From: Pseudomonas gozinkensis
GTDB lineage: Bacteria > Pseudomonadota > Gammaproteobacteria > Pseudomonadales > Pseudomonadaceae
Direction: 5' to 3'
Length of the DNA: 64,000 nucleotides
Assembly (NCBI RefSeq): GCF_014863585.1
Contig: NZ_CP062253.1
Coordinates: 2,382,501 to 2,446,500 of the forward strand
In this document: one piece after another, positions 1 to 7,908 of the stretch
How positions within the stretch are numbered: the stretch's first letter is position 1
Layout: each line of letters begins with the position of its first letter
Notes under the pieces: model-generated
Databases searched by the model: none
Seen by the model: only the letters and a program-made list of their open reading frames with translations
Told to the model about the DNA's origin: nothing
Translations under genes and position numbers: made by a program

Positions 1-392
1 GCGTTGCCCTGGATGCCGTGTTCTTCGAGGACCTTGCCGATGATTTTCGGCACGCTGAGGTTCTGGAAGATCCGCTGGTTGACCCGGTGCGCCAGGTACG
101 CCAGTTGCGGGCGCAGGGTCACGGAGTAGCGCGTCAGGCGCTTGCCGGAATCGCCTTGCGCGGCGCGGTAGATCAGGCCGTGGATGCCGCTGCCGTCGGG
201 CGACAGTTGCAAAAAGGCCGGTTTGTGCAGCAGGGTTTCGAGGTCCAGCGTCGGCTGCTCACTGACCAGCTCCACCTCGAACACAAAAGGCTGGCTGATG
301 GCTTCCCGGCCGGTCAGGGTAAACACCTGAAAGTCGGCGGAAAGACCTTCGATGGTCAGGGCAAAGTGGGTTTCATTGGCCGGCGCGAACAT
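1..392 (-). CDS. vgrG: Type VI secretion spike protein VgrG (5' part only)
   Basis: The gene runs off the left edge; the first 130 residues are visible. The protein begins MFAPANETHFALTIEGL and continues with a gp27-like N-terminal domain, including the family segment REAISQPFVFEVELVSE near residues 25-41. VgrG trimers cap the Hcp tube of the type VI secretion system and are fired into target cells. The ATG at 392 is preceded by GAGGAAC at good spacing; an ATG seven codons upstream lacks such a site. The gene lies 130 bp downstream of hcp on the same strand, the usual hcp-vgrG pairing. Any C-terminal effector domain is outside the window. Confidence 0.9.
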   Translation of the reverse strand, partial: MFAPANETHFALTIEGLSADFQVFTLTGREAISQPFVFEVELVSEQPTLDLETLLHKPAFLQLSPDGSGIHGLIYRAAQGDSGKRLTRYSVTLRPQLAYLAHRVNQRIFQNLSVPKIIGKVLEEHGIQGN

Positions 393-522
393 CCCTTGTT
401 CCTCGTGCTGCATGCGGCGCTCGTCGACGCCGGCAAAGCGGCTCAACGTACGCGAAATTCTGGAGGGGCGTAAACAACATCGACCAGCAGAGCTGGCCGA
501 TGCTTGTAACGATCAGCCGTAA

Positions 523-1038
523 TTAAACGACTGGAGCACGCCAGTCATCGGAACCCGAAGTACCGGATACTTCGTGGGTCCAGGTGATTTTGCGGTAGGT
601 GAACTGCACTTCTTCCAGGTGGGTGAAGTGCGAGTTGCCTGGATCCTGGCAGTTGTGCATTTTGTTGTTGATGGCGACGATGATCGCGTCTTCCAGTTTG
701 GTGGTGTAGTAGTGCTCTTGGGTACCTTGAGCCGAAGTGCGGTACCACTGGATAACGATTTCGCTCATGCGCTCGCCGGAGGTCAGAGCAGCTTGCAGCA
801 GTGGCGAAGCCTTGTCGTAGACCTTGGTGATGATCACTGGCTTGTGAACGCGTTGACCGGTTGGCTGACCGGATTGCGGGTCACGCGGGATGATCACGTC
901 GTGGCTGAACGCCTGAACCATGACCTGGTCTTCGTGACCTTCCTGGTAGGTGTTGCCAACGGAGTCGGCGGTGAAGGCGCCGGCAGTGATCAGGCCTTGT
1001 TTTTCGCCGGTAACCGACATGTACGCTGGTGTTGCCAT
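523..1038 (-). CDS. hcp: Type VI secretion tube protein Hcp
   Basis: A complete 171-residue Hcp-family protein starting MATPAYMSVTGEKQGLITAG. Hcp forms hexameric rings that stack into the inner tube of the type VI secretion needle and can carry small effectors. Family signs include the opening strand, KLEDAIIVAINN in the middle and VQFTYRKITWTHE near the C-terminus. The length is close to the usual 160-172 residues. AAGGAG sits 8 nt before the ATG. The gene precedes vgrG; no tss structural genes are in view, so this may be an orphan hcp-vgrG island. The upstream gap holds three copies of an inverted repeat that could influence its expression. Confidence 0.95.
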   Translation of the reverse strand: MATPAYMSVTGEKQGLITAGAFTADSVGNTYQEGHEDQVMVQAFSHDVIIPRDPQSGQPTGQRVHKPVIITKVYDKASPLLQAALTSGERMSEIVIQWYRTSAQGTQEHYYTTKLEDAIIVAINNKMHNCQDPGNSHFTHLEEVQFTYRKITWTHEVSGTSGSDDWRAPVV

Positions 1039-1207
1039 GGGAGGTGCTCCTTGCGGATAAAGTTAGGGTGCCCGGGAGGCGAAATCGCCCGGTGGGTGCC
1101 TGACTGCTATCAAGGAGCGTGCCAGCTTTTGGCGAGTCCCCGGGAACAGGGGGCTTCAGCGGTCTGGAATGCGGGTTTGAGCGTTTTTTGAACAGCCCAA
1201 TGGCTCG

Positions 1208-1332
1208 AAGTGCGCAAGAAGTTGCGCAGTACTGCGCAACTTCTTGCGCACTTGGCTGGAGGCCTTGAAGCACGTGGCCTCCAGCGGAATCGGTGAGCAT
1301 TTTTACAAAACAAGTGCGCAACTTCTTGCGCA
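1208..1332. repeat. Three copies of TGCGCAA-N4-TTGCGCA upstream of hcp
   Basis: The 314-bp gap between hcp and hglS contains a perfect 46-bp palindrome at 1208-1253 with no central spacer. It is made of two opposed 18-bp units, each itself an interrupted inverted repeat (TGCGCAA, four bases, TTGCGCA), at 1211-1228 and 1233-1250. A third unit identical to the second lies at 1315-1332, about 20 bp past the hglS stop codon. Nothing else in the gap looks coding. The layout resembles multiple operator sites for a dimeric regulator of hcp, or a DNA/RNA cruciform. There is no adjacent T tract, so a simple terminator is unlikely. I cannot name the binding protein. Confidence 0.6.
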
Positions 1333-1352
1333 GTATGGCCAATTGCCGCTTT

Positions 1353-2729
1353 TTACGCGGATCGGGCGATTGAAGCGAGGCATTCCTCGATCGAGCGTTG
1401 CTGGGTTTCGGCGTACAACCCCAACTCATCAATGGTCGAACGCCCAAGGGCCAACTCGAACGCCTGCCGGTTGGAATGTTCGCCATAGTGCGCCTGTGCC
1501 GTATCCCCCAGGTTCGACTGAAAAATCCCTGCCGCACTCACCGGCAGGAAATCTTCGTACACCAGCGGCTCGGCTTTCACATAGCCGTCGCGTAATAACC
1601 CTTGCAGCGAAACGTCAGCGGGACGACTTCCTTTGTCTGTCAGGAAATAACGGAAATACGCCAGTTCCTGCTCGCGCATGCCCTCGAGGCTGTCAGGGAA
1701 TTCGCTGAAGTGCCGGGCCATCAGCGCGTTGTAGCGTGAGGCGTTTCCTTCGTTGGGGAAATCGCCCAGCTCATCGCGCGCCGCGTTCAGCAGTCGGTCG
1801 TACAACGCACGGCCCTTGGGAGTCAGCGCCGCGCCCCGTTGTTCGATTTCACCGAAGCGTGCGCTGTGGCTGCCGCGGGTTTGCGTCTGGTCGGTGAAGG
1901 CGATCGGCTCGTCCAGCGCCTTGAAACTGGTCTGACGCAACAGGATCGGGTGCTGCCGACGCGGTGGGCCTTCGATCACCGCTTTGGGCGTGATGCCGTG
2001 CAGCGGCATCTGCGCCTGGACGATGTCGATGTCCAGCGTGCGCGGGGTCAGGTGGTTGATGTGCGGGCCTTTGAAGGCCACGACATCGGCAATCAGACGA
2101 TGCTGGGCGCTGAGGGTCTGGTATTGCGCGGCGGTGACGGTGGCGCTGTGGTGCCAGCGAAAAGTCTCCAGCGCTTGCAGGACAAATTCCTCAGCCTCGG
2201 ATTCACTCAGGCCGCCAGCGGACTCGGCCTGTTCAATCAGCCTCAGCGCCGAAGGCGTAAAGATCGAACGCTTATCCAGCACTGACTCAGCAAAGGCCCG
2301 CAGCTCAGGATCTTCAATCAACTCCAGTCGCAGCAACGAAGTGAACACCCGGAACGGGCTGACCTGCAGCGCATCTTCATGCACCGCGCGAAACGCTGTG
2401 GAGTGCACTGGCACCCCGGCAGGGGTCAGGTCGTAATAACCCACCGGTTGCATGCCCATCACCGCAAACAGGCGGGTGAGGGTGGCCAGCTCGGTGGCGG
2501 TGCCAACGCGGATTGCACCGTGGCGCTCCATGTCCAGCCGTTCGATTTCGCCGGTACTGTGCAGTTGACTGGCGATTTGCGGCTGGCGTGCCAGCACGTC
2601 GCGGTTGGTCTGTTCCACCAGTTCCATCAAGGCGCCGTACAGCGGCACTTCTTCGCGGTACATGTCGGACATCGCTTTGGAGAAGCGTTGGCGGATCAGG
2701 TCGGGGCTGACGAAAGGCTGCACGGTCAT
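1353..2729 (-). CDS. hglS: 2-oxoadipate dioxygenase/decarboxylase HglS (DUF1338)
   Basis: A 458-residue DUF1338/YdcJ-family protein. The family enzyme HglS converts 2-oxoadipate to D-2-hydroxyglutarate and CO2 using Fe(II) and O2, in the D-lysine/aminoadipate branch of lysine catabolism. With the start at 2729 the residues described for the P. putida enzyme fall at the numbers I recall: His70 and Arg74 in ERHGAIR, His226 in HINHLTPR and Glu294 in RFGEIEQ. This supports the MTVQPF start over a longer reading, and CCAGGAA lies upstream. The other lysine genes are not adjacent. The gene ends close to the inverted repeats that precede hcp. Confidence 0.9.
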   Translation of the reverse strand: MTVQPFVSPDLIRQRFSKAMSDMYREEVPLYGALMELVEQTNRDVLARQPQIASQLHSTGEIERLDMERHGAIRVGTATELATLTRLFAVMGMQPVGYYDLTPAGVPVHSTAFRAVHEDALQVSPFRVFTSLLRLELIEDPELRAFAESVLDKRSIFTPSALRLIEQAESAGGLSESEAEEFVLQALETFRWHHSATVTAAQYQTLSAQHRLIADVVAFKGPHINHLTPRTLDIDIVQAQMPLHGITPKAVIEGPPRRQHPILLRQTSFKALDEPIAFTDQTQTRGSHSARFGEIEQRGAALTPKGRALYDRLLNAARDELGDFPNEGNASRYNALMARHFSEFPDSLEGMREQELAYFRYFLTDKGSRPADVSLQGLLRDGYVKAEPLVYEDFLPVSAAGIFQSNLGDTAQAHYGEHSNRQAFELALGRSTIDELGLYAETQQRSIEECLASIARSA

Positions 2730-2840
2730 GAAAAAAATTCCTGGCACGGTCACGTAAAGGATGGGGGAAAAGATCGCAGCCTTCGCCGACGCGGGCAAAC
2801 GAAGAATCCTACGGACTTCATTCTGCCAACGACTGACCGT

Positions 2841-3779
2841 TTACCTGTCCTGACGCGAATTCTCCCCCAGGAACTCCCGATACAGACGTGCCGTGTTCGA
2901 CGGCTGTTCGACCATCGGCATGTGACCGACGCCGTCCCAGACATCGACCCGCAGATTGGCAATGCCCTTGCTCCAGACCGGCACGCTGCTGACGTCGATC
3001 AACCGATCCTTGCGGCCCCAGAGCAACAGCCCCGGGCATTTGATGTCTGGGAGTTTTGGCTCCATTGGCGGGCTGGCGCGAAAGTCGCGGAAGATCTCTT
3101 CCAGTTCGTCGCGGCATTGTTCGTAACGCTGGGCAATCGCGTCCAGCACCAGACCGGGCACCCAGGGTGGCGAGGCCATGGTCATCGCATAGAAACGTCG
3201 GAATTCTTCCCGGGAATTGATCAGAAACGGATTGTGCCCACGGGCCAGGTGGCGCTCCATGTCGCTGGGCTCGGGCGCGGTGACGCCGGCCGGGTCGATC
3301 AGCGCCACCGAAGCGATGCGATCCGGGTAGGTCGCCGCCAGCCACGCGGCAATGTAGCCGCCCATGGAGTTGCCGATCACGTGGACTTTCTCGACGCCGC
3401 AGACATCGAGCAACTGGATCATGCGCTTGGCCTGCACCGGGATGTCATAGCCGCCGCCGGCCTTGAAGCCGGTTTCGCCGTGGCCGGCCAGGTCCGGGAT
3501 GATCACCCGGTACTGCCCGACAAAATGCCGGGCGAAGCGCAGCCACAGGTTCTTTTCGGCGCTGTAGCCGTGCAGCATCAGAATGCTGCTCGATGCTTCA
3601 TAAGGCCCGCCTTGCCAGGTCGACACGGTCATTTCGGCAATCGGTACTTCAATCTTGTGCAACCGGTACAGCCTGGCCTCCAGGGCCGCGCTCAGATCGT
3701 AGAGCCAGTGGCCGACTGCCGGATAACTCAACCAGCTCCAGGCCACGAAAACCGCGAGGGCGACAAACAGCAAAAGCAT
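2841..3779 (-). CDS. Alpha/beta hydrolase (esterase) paired with a Baeyer-Villiger monooxygenase
   Basis: A 312-residue alpha/beta hydrolase. An N-terminal hydrophobic segment (about residues 2-20) suggests membrane anchoring. Visible catalytic features are the oxyanion region LMLHGY, the nucleophile elbow GNSMGG, an acidic residue in GRKDRLID and the histidine in GVGHMP near the C-terminus. It starts 16 bp after the stop of the monooxygenase gene, so the two are probably co-transcribed. Baeyer-Villiger enzymes make esters or lactones and an adjacent esterase typically hydrolyses them, which is the inferred role here. The substrate is unknown. Confidence 0.85.
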   Translation of the reverse strand: MLLLFVALAVFVAWSWLSYPAVGHWLYDLSAALEARLYRLHKIEVPIAEMTVSTWQGGPYEASSSILMLHGYSAEKNLWLRFARHFVGQYRVIIPDLAGHGETGFKAGGGYDIPVQAKRMIQLLDVCGVEKVHVIGNSMGGYIAAWLAATYPDRIASVALIDPAGVTAPEPSDMERHLARGHNPFLINSREEFRRFYAMTMASPPWVPGLVLDAIAQRYEQCRDELEEIFRDFRASPPMEPKLPDIKCPGLLLWGRKDRLIDVSSVPVWSKGIANLRVDVWDGVGHMPMVEQPSNTARLYREFLGENSRQDR

Positions 3780-3795
3780 CGTGAGTCTTCCTTGT

Positions 3796-5250
3796 TCAAG
3801 ACAGAATGTGGTCGGCCGGTTTCAGCGCCCGGGTCAACCGGTGATAACTGAAACTGAAGCCCGGAAACATCGCGATCACATGACCGCTCCTGCTTTGATA
3901 CCAACTGTGGCAGCCGCCGGTTTTCCAGACCGTGCGCTCCATTTCCCGGTGAATCATCTGAGTGTAGGTACGTTCTGCTTCGGGGCGAACTTCGATACTG
4001 CGCAGACCTTTGGCCTGAACGGTGCGGATGCAATCGAGGATGTAGTTCATCTGCGATTCGATGATGAACAGCGCCGAGGTATGACCGATGCCGGTGTTTG
4101 GCCCGGTGACGATAAACAGGTTGGGGAAGTCCGGCAGGCTGGTGCCGAGATAGGCGCGCGGATATTGCGCCCAGACATCGCGCAGTTGCACGGCGTTTTT
4201 TCCGCTGACCGGGTAGGAAATCACGCCGTCGGTGGCGTCGTAACCGGTCGACCAGACGATCAGATCGACGTCGATATGCTGACCGTCCGTAGTGACGATA
4301 CCGGTTTCGTCGAGGCTGGCGATGCCTTGTTCGCGGCTGTGCAGCATCACATTGGGCCGGGTCAGTGCCGGGTAATAAGTGCTGGAGACCAACACCCGTT
4401 TGCAGCCGATGGTGAAGTCCGGTGTCAGTTTTTTCTGCAACTCGGGATCAGCCACCTGGCGTTTGAGAAACTTAAGGGCCTGGCGCTGCACCATGTGAAT
4501 CGCCGGTTTCGAGTATTTGAAGGCGATGACCCGGGTTTCGAACTGCCAGTAGATCATCCAGCGCAGCAGTTTGTAGGCCGGTTTCAGACCCAGCAGCCAG
4601 CGCTGGAACCGCCCGAACGTACGGTCGGCCCGGGGCAGCACCCAATGCGCTGTGCGCTGAAACACGTGCAATTCAGCGACCTTCGGTGCAATCGCCGGAA
4701 TCACCTGGGCCGCGCTGGCGCCGCTGCCGACGATCGCCACCCGTTTACCGCGATAGTCGTAGCTGTGATCCCAATTGTTTGTATGAAAGGTCTTGCCCTG
4801 AAAGCGATCCTGGCCAGGGAAGTGTGGGATAACCGGCTGGCTCAGCGGCCCGGTGGCATTGATCAGGAATTGCGCATAAAAAATGCCCTTGGTGGCTGTG
4901 TGTACGGCCCAGCGCTTTTCGTGATCGTCCCATTCGACGCGCTCGACGTTGGCCTGCAGTTCCACCCGGTCGCGCAGGCCGAAACGCTCGACCACATGGT
5001 CGGTGTAGCGGTGCAGTTCGGCCTGCTCGGCGAACATTTGCGTCCAGCGGTAAGGTGCAAACGACAGTGAATAGAGAGGCGACGGCACATCCACCGCTGC
5101 GCCGGGGTAGGTGTTCTGGCACCAGGTGCCGCCGAAAAAGTCCCGTCGCTCCAGCAAGCGAAAGTCGTCGATACCGGCCTTGAGCAGATTGACCGCTGCG
5201 CACTGGCCGCCAAACCCGCTGCCGATGATCAACACTTGGTAGGTTTGCAT
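3796..5250 (-). CDS. Baeyer-Villiger flavin monooxygenase
   Basis: A 484-residue FAD- and NADPH-dependent monooxygenase. The N-terminal FAD motif GSGFGG is at residues 10-15, a second Rossmann motif GSGASA at about 175-180, and the type I Baeyer-Villiger fingerprint FxGxxxHxxxWD is met by residues 150-161 (FQGKTFHTNNWD). The segment FFGGTWCQNTYPGAAVD at 38-54 is also typical. Such enzymes insert an oxygen atom next to a ketone to give an ester or lactone. The downstream esterase gene fits a ketone degradation module. The ATG at 5250 is preceded by an AGGAGG-like site. Confidence 0.9.
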   Translation of the reverse strand: MQTYQVLIIGSGFGGQCAAVNLLKAGIDDFRLLERRDFFGGTWCQNTYPGAAVDVPSPLYSLSFAPYRWTQMFAEQAELHRYTDHVVERFGLRDRVELQANVERVEWDDHEKRWAVHTATKGIFYAQFLINATGPLSQPVIPHFPGQDRFQGKTFHTNNWDHSYDYRGKRVAIVGSGASAAQVIPAIAPKVAELHVFQRTAHWVLPRADRTFGRFQRWLLGLKPAYKLLRWMIYWQFETRVIAFKYSKPAIHMVQRQALKFLKRQVADPELQKKLTPDFTIGCKRVLVSSTYYPALTRPNVMLHSREQGIASLDETGIVTTDGQHIDVDLIVWSTGYDATDGVISYPVSGKNAVQLRDVWAQYPRAYLGTSLPDFPNLFIVTGPNTGIGHTSALFIIESQMNYILDCIRTVQAKGLRSIEVRPEAERTYTQMIHREMERTVWKTGGCHSWYQSRSGHVIAMFPGFSFSYHRLTRALKPADHILS

Positions 5251-5440
5251 GGGCCTCCTTCTTAGAGCCTTTTTTCCATTTTCCCCCTTTCATGTATAGC
5301 CAATCATTTGCCCGCCGTGTGGTGTAGATGACGGGGCATTCGGCCCGCTGGCCGGTGATGGCTATTTAACGTCGCCCTGTTAGACTCCCAGCACATCCGG
5401 TCTGCGGTCTGCGCGGTGCCGTCGAGTGGTCGAGGCCCCT

Positions 5441-6514
5441 ATGGGAAGAACGGGAGGAAAGGGACTTTCACTGGCCAGGAGGCTTTATACATCGCGAACC
5501 CTCGGGCTGGTCCTGGGGCTTTTGTGCGTGAGTGTCGCGATGTACCCGCTCGACCCGCCGGCCTGGGTCTGGGCGCTGATGCTGTTCAATGGCCTGGTCT
5601 GGCCGCACCTCGCGTATCAATGGGCCCGCCGGGCGACGGTTCCGTACCACGCCGAACACCGCAATCTGTTGATCGACGCCTTTCTCGGTGGCTTCTGGGT
5701 CGCCGCCATGCACTTCAATCCCTTGCCCAGTGCCACGACCATTTCGATGATGGCGATGAACAACGTTGCCATCGGCGGTCTGCGTTTTCTGCTGGCCGGG
5801 GCGGCGGCACAGTTGCTTGGCGTTGGCGTCGGGCTGGTGGTGTTTGCCCCCGCGTTCGTCCCGATGACCACGCCGGCTCAGCTGTATGCCTGCCTTCCGC
5901 TATTGATGCTGTATCCGTTGGCACTGGGCTGGATCTGCTTTCGCCAGGCCTACACCCTCGGCCTGCACAAACGTGAATTGCTGGCTCTGAGCCGCACCGA
6001 CAGCCTTACCGGTCTGCTCAATCACGGCGCCTGGAAGGATCAACTGGAAGTCGAGTTTCAACGCTGCAAACGCCAGCAGACAGGCGCAGCGATTGCGCTG
6101 ATCGACATCGACCATTTCAAGTCGATCAACGACACCTATGGCCATGTGGCGGGGGACATCGTCCTGCGTCAGTTGAGCAAGATGCTCAAGCAGAATCTGC
6201 GCATGGCCGATGTGGCGGGGCGCTACGGCGGCGACGAGTTTTGCGTGATTCTGCCGGACTTGCCGCTGTTCAACGCTGCGCAGGCGATGGAAGCATTGCG
6301 TGAGCGTTTTTCCTTTCTGGTGTACGAACAGAACCCGGCGCTGCAAGTCAGCCTGAGCATTGGTCTGGCCGCGCTCGATCCGGCTCACAGTGATGCAACG
6401 CGCTGGCTGAATGACGCCGATGAAGCGCTTTACGAGGCCAAGGCCAGCGGGCGCAATCGGGTCATCTGCTGCAACGATGACAAGCCGCGACGCGAGGTTT
6501 TCGATTCGGTTTGA
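5441..6514 (+). CDS. Membrane diguanylate cyclase (MASE2-GGDEF)
   Basis: A 357-residue protein with an N-terminal MASE2-type membrane domain (RRLYTSRTLGL opening, several hydrophobic helices to about residue 175) and a C-terminal GGDEF domain. The active-site signature is RYGGDEF, preceded five residues earlier by RMAD, which matches the RxxD inhibitory site for c-di-GMP feedback. It should make c-di-GMP from two GTP at the inner membrane. The ATG at 5441 has GAGG 5 nt upstream and is preferred over a GTG at 5426. It is a monocistronic gene divergent from the monooxygenase operon. The signal sensed is not evident. Confidence 0.9.
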   Translation: MGRTGGKGLSLARRLYTSRTLGLVLGLLCVSVAMYPLDPPAWVWALMLFNGLVWPHLAYQWARRATVPYHAEHRNLLIDAFLGGFWVAAMHFNPLPSATTISMMAMNNVAIGGLRFLLAGAAAQLLGVGVGLVVFAPAFVPMTTPAQLYACLPLLMLYPLALGWICFRQAYTLGLHKRELLALSRTDSLTGLLNHGAWKDQLEVEFQRCKRQQTGAAIALIDIDHFKSINDTYGHVAGDIVLRQLSKMLKQNLRMADVAGRYGGDEFCVILPDLPLFNAAQAMEALRERFSFLVYEQNPALQVSLSIGLAALDPAHSDATRWLNDADEALYEAKASGRNRVICCNDDKPRREVFDSV

Positions 6515-6598
6515 ACGGATTGGGTGTCGCATCCGGGATAGAGCCTTGGCGCGATGTCAGGTACGGTTCAGTACCCGACACGAAACAAGGATTGATTC

Positions 6599-7822
6599 AT
6601 GACGTTCAATTTCCCTCGTTCCCTGCTGGCCGGCCTGTCCCTCGCTATTGCAGCCTCCGGTGCCTTCGCCGAACCGCATAAGCAAGTGTTGGCCGACGCG
6701 GAGCAATACAAGCCCGAAGCCCTGAAACTGCTCGAGCGCCTGGTCAATATCGACTCGGGCTCGGGTTATGAACCGGGTCTCAAGCAGGTCAGCGACATCG
6801 CCATCGAAGAGCTGAAAAAGCTCGGCGCCACCATCGAACTGGTGCCCAACACCCCGGAAAAAACCAACCACGTACTCGCCACGCTCAAAGGCACCGGCAA
6901 GGCAAAAATCCTGCTGATGGCGCACATGGATACGGTGTTCAAGGAAGGCTCCGCTGCTGAGCGACCGTTCCACATCAAGGACGGCCGCGCCTACGGGCCG
7001 GGGGTGATGGACGACAAGGGCGGGATCGTCGCCGGCATCTACGCGCTGAAAATTCTGAAGAACCTCGACTTCAAGGACTATGCGCAAATCACTTTCCTGC
7101 TCGATGCCAGCGAAGAAACCGGCTCGGACGTTGCCACCGACCTGATCAAGAAAACCGCCAAACTTCACGACGTCACCCTCAACCTCGAACCGGGTCGCCC
7201 GGCCGATGGTCTGGTGGTATGGCGCAAAGGCAGCGCCACCGCGCTGGTCGAGGTCAAGGGCAAGGCCGCCCACGCCGGCGTCGCACCGGAACTGGGGCGC
7301 AACGCGGCGATGGAAGCGGCGCATCAGATCCTGCAACTGGGCAAACTGGGCGACGAAGCCAAGAAAACCACCATCAACTTCACCGTGCTCAAGGCTGGCG
7401 ACCGCACCAACGTGATCCCGGATCAGGCCACGGCCAAGGCTGACGTGCGAGCGGCGGTGCCGGAAGAGTTCGACCGGATCGAGAAGGATCTGGCGCGGGT
7501 GTCGCAGGACAAGTTGATTCCTGACACTGAGGTGAAGACTTCATTGCAACGCGGTTTGCCACCGATGCCGCAGACGGCTGAGTCGGATCGCCTGATGGCG
7601 ATGGCCCAAGGGATCTACGGTGAGATTGGCCGCAAGTTGACCGAAGAAGGCAGCGGTGGGGCAGCGGATGCCAGTTTGTCGGCCGGAGTGGGTACGCCGA
7701 CGCTGGACGGGTTCGGGATTGTTGGCGGCAACATTCATACGCCGGAGGAATACGCGGAAGTGGAGAGCGTGGCGCCGCGGATTTATCTGTTGTCGCGGAT
7801 GATTATGGAGTTGGCGAAATAG
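6599..7822 (+). CDS. Exported M20 metallopeptidase, carboxypeptidase G2-like
   Basis: A 407-residue M20 peptidase with a signal peptide ending near SGAFA. It resembles glutamate carboxypeptidase (CPG2), which removes C-terminal glutamate from folates and N-acyl-glutamates. The expected zinc and catalytic residues are present: His109 and Asp111 in AHMDT, Asp138 in VMDDKGG, Glu172/Glu173 in SEETGS, Glu197 in LEPGR and His380 in GGNIHTPEEY. The spacing follows CPG2 closely. AAGGA lies upstream of the ATG. A hairpin follows the gene at 7843-7870. Substrate specificity is inferred from similarity only. Confidence 0.88.
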   Translation: MTFNFPRSLLAGLSLAIAASGAFAEPHKQVLADAEQYKPEALKLLERLVNIDSGSGYEPGLKQVSDIAIEELKKLGATIELVPNTPEKTNHVLATLKGTGKAKILLMAHMDTVFKEGSAAERPFHIKDGRAYGPGVMDDKGGIVAGIYALKILKNLDFKDYAQITFLLDASEETGSDVATDLIKKTAKLHDVTLNLEPGRPADGLVVWRKGSATALVEVKGKAAHAGVAPELGRNAAMEAAHQILQLGKLGDEAKKTTINFTVLKAGDRTNVIPDQATAKADVRAAVPEEFDRIEKDLARVSQDKLIPDTEVKTSLQRGLPPMPQTAESDRLMAMAQGIYGEIGRKLTEEGSGGAADASLSAGVGTPTLDGFGIVGGNIHTPEEYAEVESVAPRIYLLSRMIMELAK

Positions 7823-7842
7823 TAGTTTGATATATCAGAGTT

Positions 7843-7880
7843 AAGCAGCCGTCGTGAACGTAGGCTGCTTGCTTTGTTTG
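7843..7880 (+). terminator. Probable terminator after the M20 peptidase
   Basis: AAGCAGCC (7843-7850) pairs with GGCTGCTT (7863-7870) across a 12-base loop and is followed by a T-rich stretch. It lies between the plus-strand peptidase and the convergent ATPase gene, so it may serve the peptidase transcript. Confidence 0.5.
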
Positions 7881-7908
7881 TAATAAGCCGAATCATAAAG
7901 TGTTCATG

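Noticed and set aside
18..473. Long open frame on the plus strand
   Set aside because: It lies opposite the vgrG coding sequence; the minus-strand protein is a clear VgrG, so this is a shadow.
574..1191. Long plus-strand open frame over hcp
   Set aside because: Shadow of hcp in the opposite direction with no ribosome site.
1208..1332. Sigma-54 promoter for hcp
   Set aside because: The TGCGCAA...TTGCGCA units lack the GG/GC pattern at the required spacing.
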